64,000 nt of DNA from [Phialemoniopsis] sp. UDSM-2020 (lineage: Eukaryota > Ascomycota > Sordariomycetes > Thyridiales > Thyridiaceae), in the NCBI GenBank assembly GCA_018873225.1, contig JAEILZ010000005.1, forward strand, positions 2,294,001 to 2,358,000, written 5' to 3'. Made by a program: the position numbers and the translations under genes. This document shows, in pieces, positions 1 through 11,801 of this stretch. Each line of letters starts with the position of its first letter. Position 1 is the stretch's first letter. The notes beneath the pieces were generated by a model. That model saw only the letters and a list, made by a program, of their open reading frames with translations, searched no databases and had not been told where the DNA came from.

Positions 1-1596
1 CCCGTGCTTGAGCCAGTCGGGAAGGGCACCTCTGCCTTCTTTGGTAGAGCCGCTGGGGTCCCTGGGATCATTGTTATTCGGAGGAGCCACCTCGGCGTCC
101 TTGACCATGGCGGAATATCCATCGTCCCAGTTGACTTGACCACGTACCCCCTTGACATATGCATCGGCGAGAACGTTGTCGGCATTGGAGCCTCCTTAAG
201 TTGCACCATTCCAGAACGATGACCGAGCATCGGGCATGTACCCCTCGTGCCGCCAGACATCAATTAGTGACCGGATGTACTCCTCGTATGCTACCGGCTG
301 AAGGATGTGGAAGAGGGATGTGGTGCAACGGAACTGTCGAGTACGGTTAGACATGCGCGCAATAGTGACAAGTAACCAAGGCTTACCAAATCCCACAACG
401 TAAAGATGTCATCGTAGTAGGGTTCTCCCGAGTCCCAAAGAGGATTCTCGTCGGTTTTGTTGGTGGGGATCAAAGACATGAAGTACAATGAGCTGTAAAG
501 CCTTTGCAGGTTTTCAATGTTGGTGTCTGTGGTCGTCACTTTGGACAGGACTTGGTCATGCCAATGTGTCCGAGTATCGCTCGTCAATTTCGAAAGTGGC
601 GTGCCTTTCGGGATCTGCTGGTCTACATTCTGGCAGGCTTGGTCCGTGGAGATGAAGGAGACACCCACTCGAGAGACTACCGAGTCGTTGGAGAACGAGA
701 ATACAGCCCCAAGACGTGCGGTGGACGAGACGGACTCGTCGGATGAATATTTGACGATGGTTTTCCCAGTTGAGTCAGACCCCAGGAACGTCTTGAACGA
801 TCCAGCAGAGTCAAAGGAGCCGCAGAAGTAGACGGTCCATTTAGGCGCACGATTCCAGCCCTGATAGGTGTCAAAATGAGGGAAGCCCGGTAGTATATTC
901 GATCTTTGCAACTTACGTTGTCGTAGGAACCTGATCCCCAGTATCTGAGACCACCTCCTTGTTCCTTTACTGAGATATTGCCCCCAAGATAGTTTTGACC
1001 AAGGCCCATCCCTCGGAAGGATGGGAGCACATGGGAGACATCGACAATTACATTCTTCTCCTCGTCAGTTTCCGGGAAAGTGTATTTGTGCATGCCGGCC
1101 CGTGCGGTAGCACCCAGTTCGACAGTGATGCCAGAACCCAAAGACGACTTGTAGTAGCCCACGGATGTCTCATCGGCCTTTGTCCTTGTATCGGTGTGAT
1201 CGTCAAGAGGGTTAGAAATGTTTCCCATCACAGGCATCTGCGACACCACGCCGTATTTGGGAGCACCACCAGTTCCGCTCTCGTGGAGCATACTGAATCC
1301 AGTGAAAACTCCCGAGGGTTGATATCCCGAGTACGAGTCTGAGCCCGTGTACAAATCTGGCCCCAACTTGATCATACCGAAGGGCTCACTGACCCCGGGG
1401 AAAGTGTTACCGCCATTCTCGGAACCGGTCTGAGACAGTTAGCAAAATTGAACAAGTCCGCCTCCAGATTGACCAAGTAACTCAAGCAGAAACGCTGTCC
1501 ACATACATTTGTGAGGACGAAGGATGTCAGATCTCCTGCCGACAAGACCGGCCTCAACATCCCTCCGAGGAGGAATGTCAGGAGAAGGACACCCAT
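1..1596 (-). CDS. GH92-family alpha-1,2-mannosidase, partial, with in-frame stop
   Basis: This is a secreted glycoside hydrolase family 92 enzyme, a family that trims alpha-mannose from glycans. The exons read leftward are 1596-1507, 1429-917, 860-387 and 333-1; the introns of 77, 56 and 53 bp are all phase 0. The start at 1596 gives a signal peptide (MGVLLLTFLLGGMLRPVLSA), then the GH92 N-terminal block ENGGNTFPGVSEPFGMIKLG. Later blocks YWGSGSYDN, GWNRAPKWTVYFC, YYDDIFTLWD and GGSNADNVLADAYVKG are also typical. A longer ORF starts at 1692, but a TATAAA lies inside its first codons, so 1596 is preferred. A TAA at 196-198 stands where the family has Gln (NGAT-stop-GGSNAD), and the open, conserved frame continues for 65 codons to the window edge. 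It is either a nonsense allele (pseudogene) or a sequence error. The catalytic C-terminal part lies outside the window. The family call is firm; whether it functions is open. Confidence 0.85.
196..198 (-). other. Premature in-frame TAA in GH92 gene
   Basis: Codon 405 of the spliced GH92 reading frame (start 1596) is TAA. The codons on both sides keep reading as GH92, and changing one base (CAA) would restore Gln. The C-to-T change lies in a CpA context on the coding strand, the context favoured by repeat-induced point mutation, but a single site proves nothing. No GT-AG pair that I could find removes it and keeps the frame. Confidence 0.8.
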
Positions 1597-3571
1597 GATG
1601 AAGCCCAACGGCGGCAATAACAAGAGTAGAAGTTTTGTCTTCCATGGCGGTAGCGTGGCACGTCTGTGGTCATTTATAGACCCAGGAAGCATAACGTGGT
1701 GCTAAATGCAGAAGTACAACCGACAATGTCTGTCCCAAGGCTTCACCCGGACCGCAGATCGCACCGCGAAAGGGAATGGTTTGGGTGGACAACTTTGACG
1801 GGGATGCAGACGAGGATGGGGCCCGGACAGCACGATCCCATGGGGGAAGGTAGTAATACCTCGCAAACGTGCCATCGCATACTCTTGTAAGTGGATGGAC
1901 GACTACTTATGCAAATCTACCACGCATGGCGCACAGCATGACAATCTTTCTGCGCGCGCGTGCCTATGACCATGGCCGGCACGAGGCAAAGCAGAAAAAG
2001 CAGACTAAGTTCTCCGCGTCCGGTCTGGCCAGGCGCCTGCGTCCCATGGACCTTTTCAGCCATCATCTGGAAAGATGGGGTGGCTCTTGCGAAGTGGAGG
2101 AGGGATTTGCTGCCCCAGCCTACACATACAAGTACAAACCTAAGTACCATCAGAAGGGCCGGTTAAGCTTCGGCCAAGCCAAGGGCGCCTCGGGTTCTTC
2201 CCTAGACGGTAAGCAGACATGCTAAGTTCGCAAAGTAAGGTATAGCCAGGTTGGAAGGCTGCAAGACGAGTTGGATGGTGGGTTGACGGAATCATGCTAG
2301 CGGGCGCTAGAAGACACGCCGTGACGTCTGGAACCAGGGGCAGGCACAAACTATTTGAATCCACAGGCCTCTTCCGTCGTCAACTAGACCACAAAAGGTT
2401 TGACGCTGTAAGACGAGGAACGGGGTAAAGGAAAGTTGGAGGACAATGTGGTGGGTGTCGGTATTGGGCCGGAAGAAATGGAAGAAAGATGGATACGAAT
2501 CACAATTAATGATTTGGGTAGAAAGGGTTAAATCTGCGCTCTCCACACTCTGGCTTTGAGAAAGAAAGGAACCCGGGCGGAACACACTGCGTATAAGATA
2601 CACGAGTATCCCACCGATGGTCATGCAAGCAGTCAATGGGGGTTGTGGAGGGGGCTGCATTTACGGTGTTGGTGGAGGGTGGGAAGGTGTTGCTTATATC
2701 CAATACCATGTGTGGTTGTCTCTGTGGGTTGCTATTGTGACATGCTTCATGGCTTGAATGGAGTCATCGGGACCAAAAGAAAACACAGGGGAGGATAAGA
2801 AGACCGAGTAAATGATCAGCAATCTCTTGTCTTGCCGGATTGCCGTACCTGGTTGAGATATTCCCTGTTTGCATATGCAGATATGAAATGGTGATCGACC
2901 AGGTGGACTCTGACCATTTTTTTTAGGTTAAGCTTTGAAGGGGCCCAAGTGACCTTTCAGAATGATGAAGCATATGTTCAAGGCGGATATATATACAAAG
3001 CAGGCGCATCGCACTGATCTGAGCCAAGAGAGAGAGTAACAAGTAGCGCCGGCATGCATATCCCTTACTACCTCTACCTCTGCAATCTTGCATTATGGAG
3101 CATGGGGATGGACGAGGGGGGATGAGAGAAGATTCACATGTGCTCAATCTTGTGGCCCAGAGTTCTAGGCCTTTGCAGGGATCCCATCCCGAGATCGCAT
3201 AGCGCCAGATTGGCCAGGGGCACGTGCAGATTAGATGTCTGGGCATTTGATCAATTTGATCTCAGGGTCCATCCTTAGGTAAGCGAGAAGGTCCAAGCTT
3301 GGGTCTCTCTTCTGGGGTTAGCGTCACCAACCCTGGTTCACGAGAGAGAAAAGGACTGTGACCGCTCTCAGGAAGCGGTGAAAATATTTCAGGTGGTGGG
3401 GTTTTTACTGCCGGTTCTTCAATTCACCACCCTCTTTTGACCATCACCACCGCCCGCCGCTGCATATGCCAGTCCAAAAAGACAGGCACGCAAGACCACA
3501 TCACCGCCAGAGTCAAGAGAGCGTGCGTGTCGTGTGTGTGTACATAGGACACGGCACTGCCGGGCGGGAAG
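1597..3571. other. Intergenic, divergent promoter region (GH92 / transcription factor)
   Basis: About 2 kb lie between two divergently transcribed genes. Only short, unrelated ORFs occur on both strands, with no family resemblance or convincing splice pattern. A short GT-rich run is present near 3530-3541. No gene, repeat or RNA was recognised. Confidence 0.6.
1673..1678 (-). promoter_or_regulatory. TATAAA box, GH92 promoter
   Basis: TATAAA on the minus strand lies about 80 bp upstream of the preferred GH92 start codon. It would place transcription start downstream of the out-of-frame ATG at 1645 or close to it. This supports 1596 over 1692 as the start. Confidence 0.4.
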
Positions 3572-5911
3572 ATGGGTCGCAAACCGAATCCCCTCATCCT
3601 CGAGTTCTTTGAGCGAGGTCCCAAGCTCAACGACAATAGCAACAGGTACCCGCACACTTGCCGTGCATGCGGCGAGCATTTTGCCAAAGGACGCATTGAC
3701 AGCCTCACCAACCATCTCACCAAAAAATGCCCGGCCATATCCGAGGCTGATCGCATCAATGCCTGCCTCACATTGCATGGCATCCACCATGCCACTCCTC
3801 GCGGTCAGAAAGACCAGGCCCAGGCCAACGGTCCCCCTGTCGACCTGCCAATGATGCAGCGAGACTGGACAGCCCTGGAGACATTGGCTGAGGTCTCCCG
3901 TCAGATTGATCTCAGCGAAAAGCATGACGATCGATCACCTAGCAATAACGGTGCGCCACCATCGTCGGCACCCCCAACTGGACCTCATGTTGAGGAACGC
4001 TTCGAACTGGCGGAACCTTTCGCCATGGAAACCTCGCCTGCAGCGATTAAGGAATCGCCACAGTCTGAGAAACATGGTATGTGGACTATTTGGTTGCAGC
4101 CATGCTGTCACTGGCCGTGTCCCGTTCCATCTGTATGTTACACATCAGGACTGACTTTATTATGCAGGAGACCCGAAGCAATCCGGTGACACAGATGCTG
4201 CAGACTCGGACTTGATCACCGAGGAGAGACTGCAGGCCTTGCTGCAGTCAGCCACTTCGCCCTCAGAGGCTGCGAATCTTTCTATGGCTGCTGCTGCCAC
4301 TGCGCGCTTAAACACTTCGCTCTTGGATCCTCAATTACGAGCTGAAGATGCTCCGGTCGAAACTCTCGCTCCTCTACCGACTCTGGATGCTGTTACTATT
4401 GCCGAAGCGTCTGCAGCCGTTCCTGCAACAGCCCCTGCCACGACACCTGCGACTGTACCTGCAACCGTTTCAACGCCCACACCAGGTCAACCTTGGGGTG
4501 AGATCACCTATCTCGCAGAGAACGTACCTCCACCAAGCGCTCAACCAGAGCATGCTCCCAGTCCGAGCACTCTAAACAAGGGCGGCTTCCGACTGGGCAG
4601 TCCCAATAGTGCCAAAACACGTCATTCTCGTGCCCGTTTTGATGCAACCCGGAGGAAAGAGGTTCAGGAAGTGCGCAAGATTGGAGCTTGTATCCGCTGC
4701 AGAATTTTGAGAAAGACTTGCTCCAAGGGCGATCCCTGCGACACATGTCGCAAGGTTCTTTCGCCCCGCATTTGGCGTTCGGGATGTGTGAGAACCAAGT
4801 TCTCCGAGCAACTCGATCTCTACTCGGCTGGCGTCCAGGTGGTTCTTGCCCAGCATAGGACCAATAACTTGAAAGCGGCACTCAACCTTGTTAACAACGG
4901 GCTCTCAGTCAGTGTCTCGCATTTCCCTGGAGAGACAGCAGATATGACGTTCAGTATCCTTCAAAGCAACGGCCCAAAGGCTCCTGTTGTCAATGAAGAT
5001 GGGGGCACTGCCTGGCCGGTTGGTGCCCTGGTCATGATCAACATCGAAAAAGAAGATGTGCCCGCCAAGGTCGAAGGCTATATGCGAGACACAATTCGTC
5101 AGTTCATTGACAGAGAACCCTCGCATTTCATGAAGACCACTTTGGAGACAGCTCTCAAGATCGCCGAGGAGACGAAAGATGAGCTATTGAAGAAGGCTAT
5201 CGAGTTATGGGGCCTAGTAGAGATTCTCGATCGCGAACGACAGTGGAGTATCTTACTGAACACTACTGACGGTCACCCGCCCAAGCCGGTCAGAGAGGAT
5301 ACTGACCAAGACGCCTACACAACCATCTGCTCACAGCTCACTGCTGGTGCTGAGCGCAAGGCGTCTGTTATCAGCAAGGCGCTTCTCACCGGTATGCAGC
5401 GAGTTCTGCAGGATAGCAAGACAAAAGTCGGTCACGCCATGTTCTTCGCCACATTGACGCTTCTGATTTGCGTCGAAAAGTCTTCTTGGGCCTTCAAAGC
5501 TTGGGAGCAGCCCGAGCTGCGGAATACGTGGCCGCTGGAGAAACAGCCTGGCACTTTTACCAACCAAGGCTACGTTCTGGCTGACTTGCTCCGAATGCTT
5601 TTGAGCATTCGCAGGGCCATCCCTCGGACCGAGCGTCGAGAGCCGGATGGGGTCTTGGCTATTGTTCCCAAGACCGAGCTTGTTCCGGAGGACGAAGACG
5701 ACATCTTGATCAAGGGCTACTTTGAGAGTCTAAACCTGAAGTGTAAGCTCGCTCTTCATCTCATCCACCCAACTTGTTAATATGCTGACATTATCTCTAT
5801 GAAGTCGCAGATGTACAGGCCAAGCAAGAACATCCCGCCTTCTCGCCGACCGAGTCGCGCTCTCTTGAGCTGCTGTTCTGCTCCACTCTGTTGCTCCCCA
5901 GTCGGGATTAA
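3572..5911 (+). CDS. Zn2Cys6 transcription factor with N-terminal BED/C2H2-like finger
   Basis: A putative DNA-binding regulator of 728 residues. The exons are 3572-4076, 4168-5742 and 5805-5911. The introns are 91 bp (GTATGT...GCAG) and 62 bp (GTAAGC, branch CTGAC, AAG). The N-terminus holds a zinc-finger-like motif, Cys30-x2-Cys33-x14-His48-x4-Cys53, of BED type. A Pro/Ala/Thr-rich linker follows (about 215-270). A Cys6 cluster sits at about 341-375 (GACIRCRILRKTC..., CDTC, final Cys after a 12-residue loop), followed by a helical region of about 340 residues. The last exon gives the tail FADVQAKQEHPAFSP; without it the frame would end in an intronic stop at 5780. Target genes are unknown. 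The finger pair is clear; calling it a transcription factor is inference from the Zn2Cys6 family. Confidence 0.8.
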
Positions 5912-6490
5912 GTCAGTGTTGGATGCATCACTGAACCACCAACCCAACCTGCCCTTGCCCGGCAATCAGACAACTGTGATGGGGACCCGCTTATTTGTTT
6001 TTCTGGCGTTTTGAAGGAGGAAAAGCCTTGTTTGACATGCGTTATAGGAAATGTCCCAAGTCCGGGAAAGGCCAATTGCCCTTTTGTTTGTTGTTCTCGC
6101 CTTTTCTGCATTCACATCTTGTTTAGGCGTTGGGGTGGTCACTGTCGATCTGCAGGAAGGACTGAAAAGCATGGGAGGCACAATGACAAGGGTGCCAATG
6201 TATCGGCCACCACGATGACTTTATAGATGAAATACCCCAAAGGACGGGCTGCCAGCTGTCCCTCGAAATTCAAACCTTTCTACTCTCTACGTTACTGTTC
6301 CCATCAAGCAGTGCATCACAATCTCTGATCGTAGGTTACTTATGGCGCCTAGATTGCCACAATGCTTGCACGAGTGTACCACCACGGGGTAGTTTGCTTC
6401 AGAATACCATTTCCACATTATCATAAACTACCCAGGTATCCTCATAAAAATTACACGCTCTCACGCACGCAGGCTCTTACCCCCGGGTCA
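5912..6490. other. Intergenic between convergent genes
   Basis: The 3' flanks of the transcription factor (+) and SEC5 (-) share this stretch. Short ORFs here show no family resemblance. Nothing else was recognised. Confidence 0.6.
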
Positions 6491-9400
6491 TCAGCCCGTC
6501 TCCCTCCTCTCCAGCCCGCTGCTCTGCTGCGCCCGCTTGGGCTTCTTGAAGCAGGCAAACTCGTTCTTGCTCGCCTCGCGCAGGCGCTTGAGCACGCTGC
6601 GCATCTCGGGCAGCTCGCCCTGCAGCTTGGCGCGCGCGTCGTTGTCGGTGCGCCCGTCGAGCTCCTGGTAGATCTGGCTCTGCAGCTCGGCGGCCTTGTC
6701 CGTCGTGTACTGCGTCAGGCACTGCGCGACGAACTCGACGTCGAGCGTCGCCTGCATGAGCGCGGCGAGGTGGTACTTGGGCCGCGTGCGGAAGGCGTCG
6801 AGCAGCTCGCGCGACGCCTGCTCCAGCAGGTACGAGAGCACCTGCGAGGTGAGCGACGACGCCGTGGTGGAGACCTGGGTGTGCACGAGGACCAGGGTCA
6901 GGAGGGCCTCGTAGATGTAGGGCTTGACCTCGCGCGGCTTGTCGACGCCGGGGGGCACCCAGTCGGGCGAGGTCACGCCGGCACGGATGATGCGGCGGAG
7001 GGTCTCGATGGAAGGGCGCGTATAAGATTGGAATAGGCGGGCGTCAATCTGGCCCAAGACATCGCGGATCGTCTTGGTCTCGTCGGTGAGTTTCACGGAG
7101 AAGGCATTCTCGAACTGGGAGTTCAGGTTCGGTACAATCTCGGCGCGGAGAGATTGCAGGTTGCTCAGTGTCAGCAGCATCCGCACGTTCTGTATGTTGT
7201 TAGCCCATATGCTACTTTCCCAGTAGGAAACGAGCTGCTCACCCTGTCGCCCGCATCGAAGGACCCAGTGCCGATGCTCGACTGCAAATCGGAAGTACTT
7301 GTGGCTACATAGCCGTCCATCTCAGTGGTCCACTCATCGTCCGTCTTCTTCACAGCCCGTTCTGCGTTCTCCACCATGCCGCTCAGGGCTTTGTACAGTG
7401 TCGTGACGTACTGGCTACGGACCATCTGGAGTAGTTTGGTGGGAGGCGGGAGGACAATGTCTTCGGCCCCTGGCTTGGACATGGCTTCGGAGATGTACAA
7501 GATCTTTTGCATGCCAGCCAAGATAGCGCCCTCAAACGCTGAGAAACCGGCCGGCATCTTGGTGACGTCCTTGCGATCCGGTGCTCGGTGCCAATCTTCA
7601 ACATACTTGATGTTCTCGGCATCCTTGTTCCACGCTGCGCAGAGGGCGGTCACACATCGCTCTCGGGCAGCGCCGACGAGTGTCTTTAGTCTCTCGATCT
7701 CGGCAGGATCGCCTTTGCCTACAGGGCCAATAGCCGCCATCTCCGAGGCACCGGAGCCGACCAATGCTAGCATCTTGGCCAAATAATGTACGCCACTTAC
7801 AGAATTCGAATAGGGCGGCCAAAAAGCAAACTTCTCCCAAGCTTCTCCACGTTTGGGCGATGGCGGCGGAGCGCTATTGGCATCAAAGTTGAATCGAGGG
7901 TCTCTTGTAGCATTGGGAGTCAGCGCTCCGGATACTGAGGCAGACATGGGGGTATTGGGCGAAGTCGGAAGTGGCGAGAATAGTAGTGAAATATCCTCCG
8001 GAGGCGGTCCGGCGAAAAAGACGAATACATGTTCCCGAATCATATCGACGAGTTCGACTGTCCCCCGTTGCAAATCCATGGTCCCTTGTTGTGACAGCCG
8101 ATGATGGGCTTGGGATTCACCGTTGTACCCGCTCGGAAGGGCCTTCTGCGTTTTGCCATCAATGAAACCCTGCACCGTTTGCCAGAATTCAACCACTTCG
8201 CCAAGGATGCCCTGAGGGGAGAGAAGGTTTGACAAGAAGGCAAGCATCTTCTCCCATAGCTCTACAACGTCACCAGAGTCCATAGAACTAGCTTTGTTCT
8301 CGATGGCCTGGCGACCGAGGGACCTCAAATGCCACGCAATCGTCTGTGCAGCGGGTTTCTCGCCATTAGCAAGTCGACGACGAAGCACCTCGATCTCAAT
8401 CTTGGCTCGGTCCGCAGCGGATTGGATCTTGCCCTTTAGATAGTCGTAGCGGCTAAGGAGCCAGACCCATATTGGATTGTCGTCCACGCCCAGTTCCAAG
8501 AGCAGACTGATCAGCTCCATGTGTTGGTCCTGTGACTGGCCCGATGATGAATCCGATCTGGAAACATTGTGTAGGGAAATAAGCTTGCGCCAAATTTCTC
8601 GCTTGAAGACTTGAATCTGTTCCTCGACATCGTGCCACATTCGCGCGGCGAGCAATATCTGATAGAGCTGTGCTTCGGTGGGTTGTGAAGTGCCAACCTC
8701 TTGCGCAATGCTTCGAGCCTCATCGGCAAACTTTCTGGCGCGGGCATACTCCTCAACAACGCTGTCATGGTCTTTCCGTTTGATGCTGTCCGAAATGTTG
8801 GCACTGGTCTCAACAAACTCCTTGTACCGATCGAGAGTAGAGAACACCGTCTTGAGGGTCTCCTCTTTCTCACGGCCACCCAGCGCCGGCCCCCAGACAT
8901 CTTCGGCTTTTGCTGATACGTCGAGTAGAGGCACTTTGATACCCATGACGCCATATTCGCTCTCCTTTATGAGCGCGTTCTTCTTTTTCAGGTCGGGTTG
9001 AGGGGACAAAGGGCTCGGCATGCCCATCGGACCACTACTGCTCCTGAAGCTGTTCCTACTCGCGTGGCGAGAGTGCGCCCTCGCACGGGGTGGTGCGGGC
9101 TCCGACCCCCGAAACTTCATTTCCTTGTAGACATTGTCAATCGTCGCCTTGGCCCGAACAAAGCGCTCAAAGTTCGATTCAACGAGAACTTTGAGTGAGG
9201 CGGACTTCTGATCGATAGATTGTGATAGAACATCAAGGCCTTGTATCAAGGATCGGGTATCGGCGTTCGAGTGCATCTGAGAGAGGAATAGAGCGGGGGA
9301 GAAGGTCGTGGATGATAGTAGGAAGCGATTGCCTGCGCCCGTGGTCAGAAAACATCGGTTCTTGAAGATGGCTTGGTTATAGGGTTACACACGAAGCTTG

Positions 9401-9705
9401 GGGTCATCTTGCAGAGCAACGCCATAACGCTTCAGGGTCATAACAACACTGTCGGTGGTTCCCAGAGGATCGGGCTCATCCCTCTGGACGAGGTTGCCCT
9501 TCTCTGAGCCCGGTATGCCACTGCTTCGGTTGGTCGCAGTCCTCTCAAGGGCTTGGTATCTGGATTTCCGCCTTTGCAACTTTGCCTTCTTCTCTTTGTC
9601 TTCATTGTCGGACGCGTCGCTCTCGTTCTTGTCGGTAGGCCACTCTACCGGATATGGGGTTGAGACCTGGTAGTACTCGAGTACCGTTCTCTCAAAGTCC
9701 GCCAT
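6491..9705 (-). CDS. SEC5: Exocyst complex component Sec5
   Basis: Sec5 is a subunit of the octameric exocyst that tethers secretory vesicles at growth sites such as the hyphal tip. The exons read leftward are 9705-9393, 9332-7243 and 7189-6491, with introns of 60 bp (GTGTGT donor) and 53 bp, giving 1033 residues. The N-terminus is acidic and lysine-rich, then shows the conserved DEPDPLGTTDSVV block. The exon 1-2 join restores the motif LRNRFLLSSTTFSPALFLSQ, which fixes the unusual donor. The following helical segment (LIQGLDVLSQSIDQKSASLK, about residue 130) is the start of the fungal Sec5 rod. The C-terminal exon carries helical-bundle sequence ending in a basic tail. It is divergently arranged with IDH1. 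Family assignment is firm. The long plus-strand ORF at 6362-7036 is antisense to it and is not a gene. Confidence 0.9.
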
Positions 9706-10298
9706 GATGTCGAGTAAGATGAGATCATCACATAAAGGGCCGGTCGCGTCGTCGATAGACCATTGACAGGTAGTGCTGAGCTACCAAGCATGAATGGGTC
9801 CCGTGCTAGGCCCTCGAGCTGACCCCAGGTTTGAGTTGTCGCAGCCTCGATAAGCCGCCGCCGTGGGTACAATTAGTTACAGTTACGCCTCTGTCTCTGG
9901 GTGCGTTTGACCGACCATGAGTGGGGCTTCAAGCTGTTGCACCAGTGCACGAGCCACACTGGCGATGGTCACTGGAAGCCCGCAGTCTACAGTGGGTCTG
10001 CACGCGCTAGCCAGGTCTTCAGGCATTAATTATTACAGCCCGCGCCTTGCTCGCTCGGTCTAAAGCACCGGCTCGGTGCGGACATAGCACAGAACCGAGC
10101 TAACCCCCAATTGGATGGTCACCAAGAAAGAGCGCATCCATCCTTGTTATCCGCCCCAAAGCAACATCATACTTTTTTGTGTTTTCCCTGTCCAGGGCCA
10201 GACTTCACCACCCATTTTCTTTGCGCCTTTCTGTCCAGCCAGCCGTTGCATCTCTTTTGGAGCTAAATTGAAGCTTCAAGTCCGCAGATCTCTTCAAA
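9706..10298. other. Divergent promoter region SEC5 / IDH1
   Basis: About 590 bp separate the two start codons. It holds a CCAATTGG element (10107-10114) and pyrimidine-rich sequence before the IDH1 start. No ORF here is convincing. Confidence 0.6.
10107..10114 (+). promoter_or_regulatory. CCAATTGG (overlapping CCAAT boxes) upstream of IDH1
   Basis: A perfect CCAATTGG palindrome presents a CCAAT box on each strand, 185 bp before the IDH1 start codon. The fungal Hap/CCAAT complex controls many respiratory genes, so a role at IDH1 is plausible but untested. Confidence 0.35.
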
Positions 10299-11801
10299 AT
10301 GCTGGCCATTCGATCAATTGCGACTCCGGCCGGACGCCAATGCCTGCGGGCAGCCCCGCGCTCTGCCGTCACCTTGTCTTTGCATGTGAGAGCCACACCT
10401 ACCACTTCCACCCGCCTTCAAGTATCGCGACAGTACACTGACTGCAGATCCAAAACAGAACCAGAGAAACTACTCTGCAAAGCATGACAAGGTCGCCAAG
10501 TTCACCGGCGAGAAGGCTTCTAATGTAAGCTCAATCGCCCCTACCAATAATCACATCGACATCATCACGAGCTCAGCTTGGCACTGCTGCGGGATAATTC
10601 GCTCCCAATAGCAAAGCCGATCACCGCGATGCGACAGGATACACAATGATGGAAAAGCACCCGCTAATTATCCATGCAGGGCCGCTACACAGTCAGCTTG
10701 ATCGAGGGTGACGGTATTGGTCCCGAAATCTCCGAGTCCGTCAAGAACATCTTCGAGGCTGCCAAGGTACTTTCTTGCCTTCTTTGCTTCTGCCACATGG
10801 AGATGACTTACTGACCTGACATCCAGACCCCTATTCAATGGGAGCCCGTTGACGTCACCCCCATTCTGAAGGATGGAAAGACCGCCATTCCCGATGCCGC
10901 CATCGACAGCATTCGCAAGAATAAGGTTGCGCTCAAGGGTCCGCTTGCCGTAGGTCAACCTTATCGTGAGAAGCTTTCCGAAAGCCAGACTGACTGATAG
11001 TCGCCTTAGACTCCCATTGGCAAGGGCCATGTTTCGCTCAACCTGACCCTCCGACGAACCTTCAACCTCTTCGCCAACCTGCGTCCGTGCCGATCCGTTG
11101 CTGGCTTCAAGACCCCCTACGACAACGTCGACACCGTTCTGATCCGAGAAAACACTGAGGGTGAATACTCGGGTATCGAGCACGTTGTTGTCGACGGCGT
11201 TGTGCAGAGCATCAAGCTTATCACCCGCGAGGCTAGCGAGCGCGTTCTGCGTTTCGCCTTCCAGCAGGCTGAGGAGATTGGTCGCAAGAAGGTCCGTGTC
11301 GTCCACAAGGCCACCATCATGAAGATGAGCGACGGTCTCTTCCTCAGCGTGGCCAACCAAGTAGCCAAGGACTTCCCTGGTATCGAGTTCGATGCTGAGC
11401 TCCTCGACAACACCTGCCTGAAGATGGTCACCGACCCTCTTCCCTACAACGACAAGGTTCTGGTCATGCCCAACCTGTACGGTGACATTCTCTCCGACAT
11501 GTGCGCCGGTCTGATCGGTGGTCTGGGTCTCACCCCCTCTGGCAACATTGGCGACGAGTGCTCCATCTTCGAGGCTGTCCACGGTTCTGCTCCCGATATC
11601 GCTGGCAAGGGTCTGGCCAACCCCACGGCGCTGCTGCTCAGTTCCATGATGATGCTGCGACACATGGGCCTCAACGAGTATGCTGACCGGATCGAGAAGG
11701 CCACTTTTGATACCCTGGCGGAAGGAAAGGCCCTGACTGGCGACCTGGGCGGCAAGGCCAAGACTCACGAGTATGCCGATGCCATCATCAGCAAGTTGTA
11801 G
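10299..11801 (+). CDS. IDH1: NAD-dependent isocitrate dehydrogenase subunit 1, mitochondrial
   Basis: This is the regulatory-type subunit of the mitochondrial NAD-isocitrate dehydrogenase, which converts isocitrate to 2-oxoglutarate in the TCA cycle. The exons are 10299-10385, 10459-10524, 10680-10766, 10827-10949 and 11010-11801, giving 384 residues. The N-terminus is basic and hydroxylated (mitochondrial presequence). [11 protein letters not shown] is at about 59-69, [19 protein letters not shown] follows exon 5 start, [11 protein letters not shown] is near 167 and NLYGDILSD near 276; the C-terminus ends [16 protein letters not shown]. The first intron (73 bp, GTGAGA, branch CTGAC, AAACAG) is chosen because it is the acceptor that joins the frames. 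The skipped sequence itself looks like presequence (see findings). Isocitrate/homoisocitrate dehydrogenase relatives exist, but the match over the whole length is to IDH1. Confidence 0.92.

Noticed and set aside
1439..1645. ATG at 1645 with a strong start context, upstream of GH92
   Set aside because: It is out of frame with the GH92 exons and leads to a short ORF. It also lies only about 30 bp after the TATA box, so it is likely not in the transcript or only marginally so.
5743..5780. Stop at 5778-5780 as the natural end of the transcription factor
   Set aside because: A canonical intron starts at 5743 and its acceptor at 5804 restores an open frame, so the stop is probably intronic; cDNA would decide.
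6362..7036. 224-codon plus-strand ORF over the SEC5 3' exon
   Set aside because: Low-complexity Leu/Arg/Gly text opposite a clear SEC5 exon.
10668..11768. 366-codon minus-strand ORF antisense to IDH1
   Set aside because: Runs through IDH1 exons and introns alike and mirrors its codon bias; no independent support.
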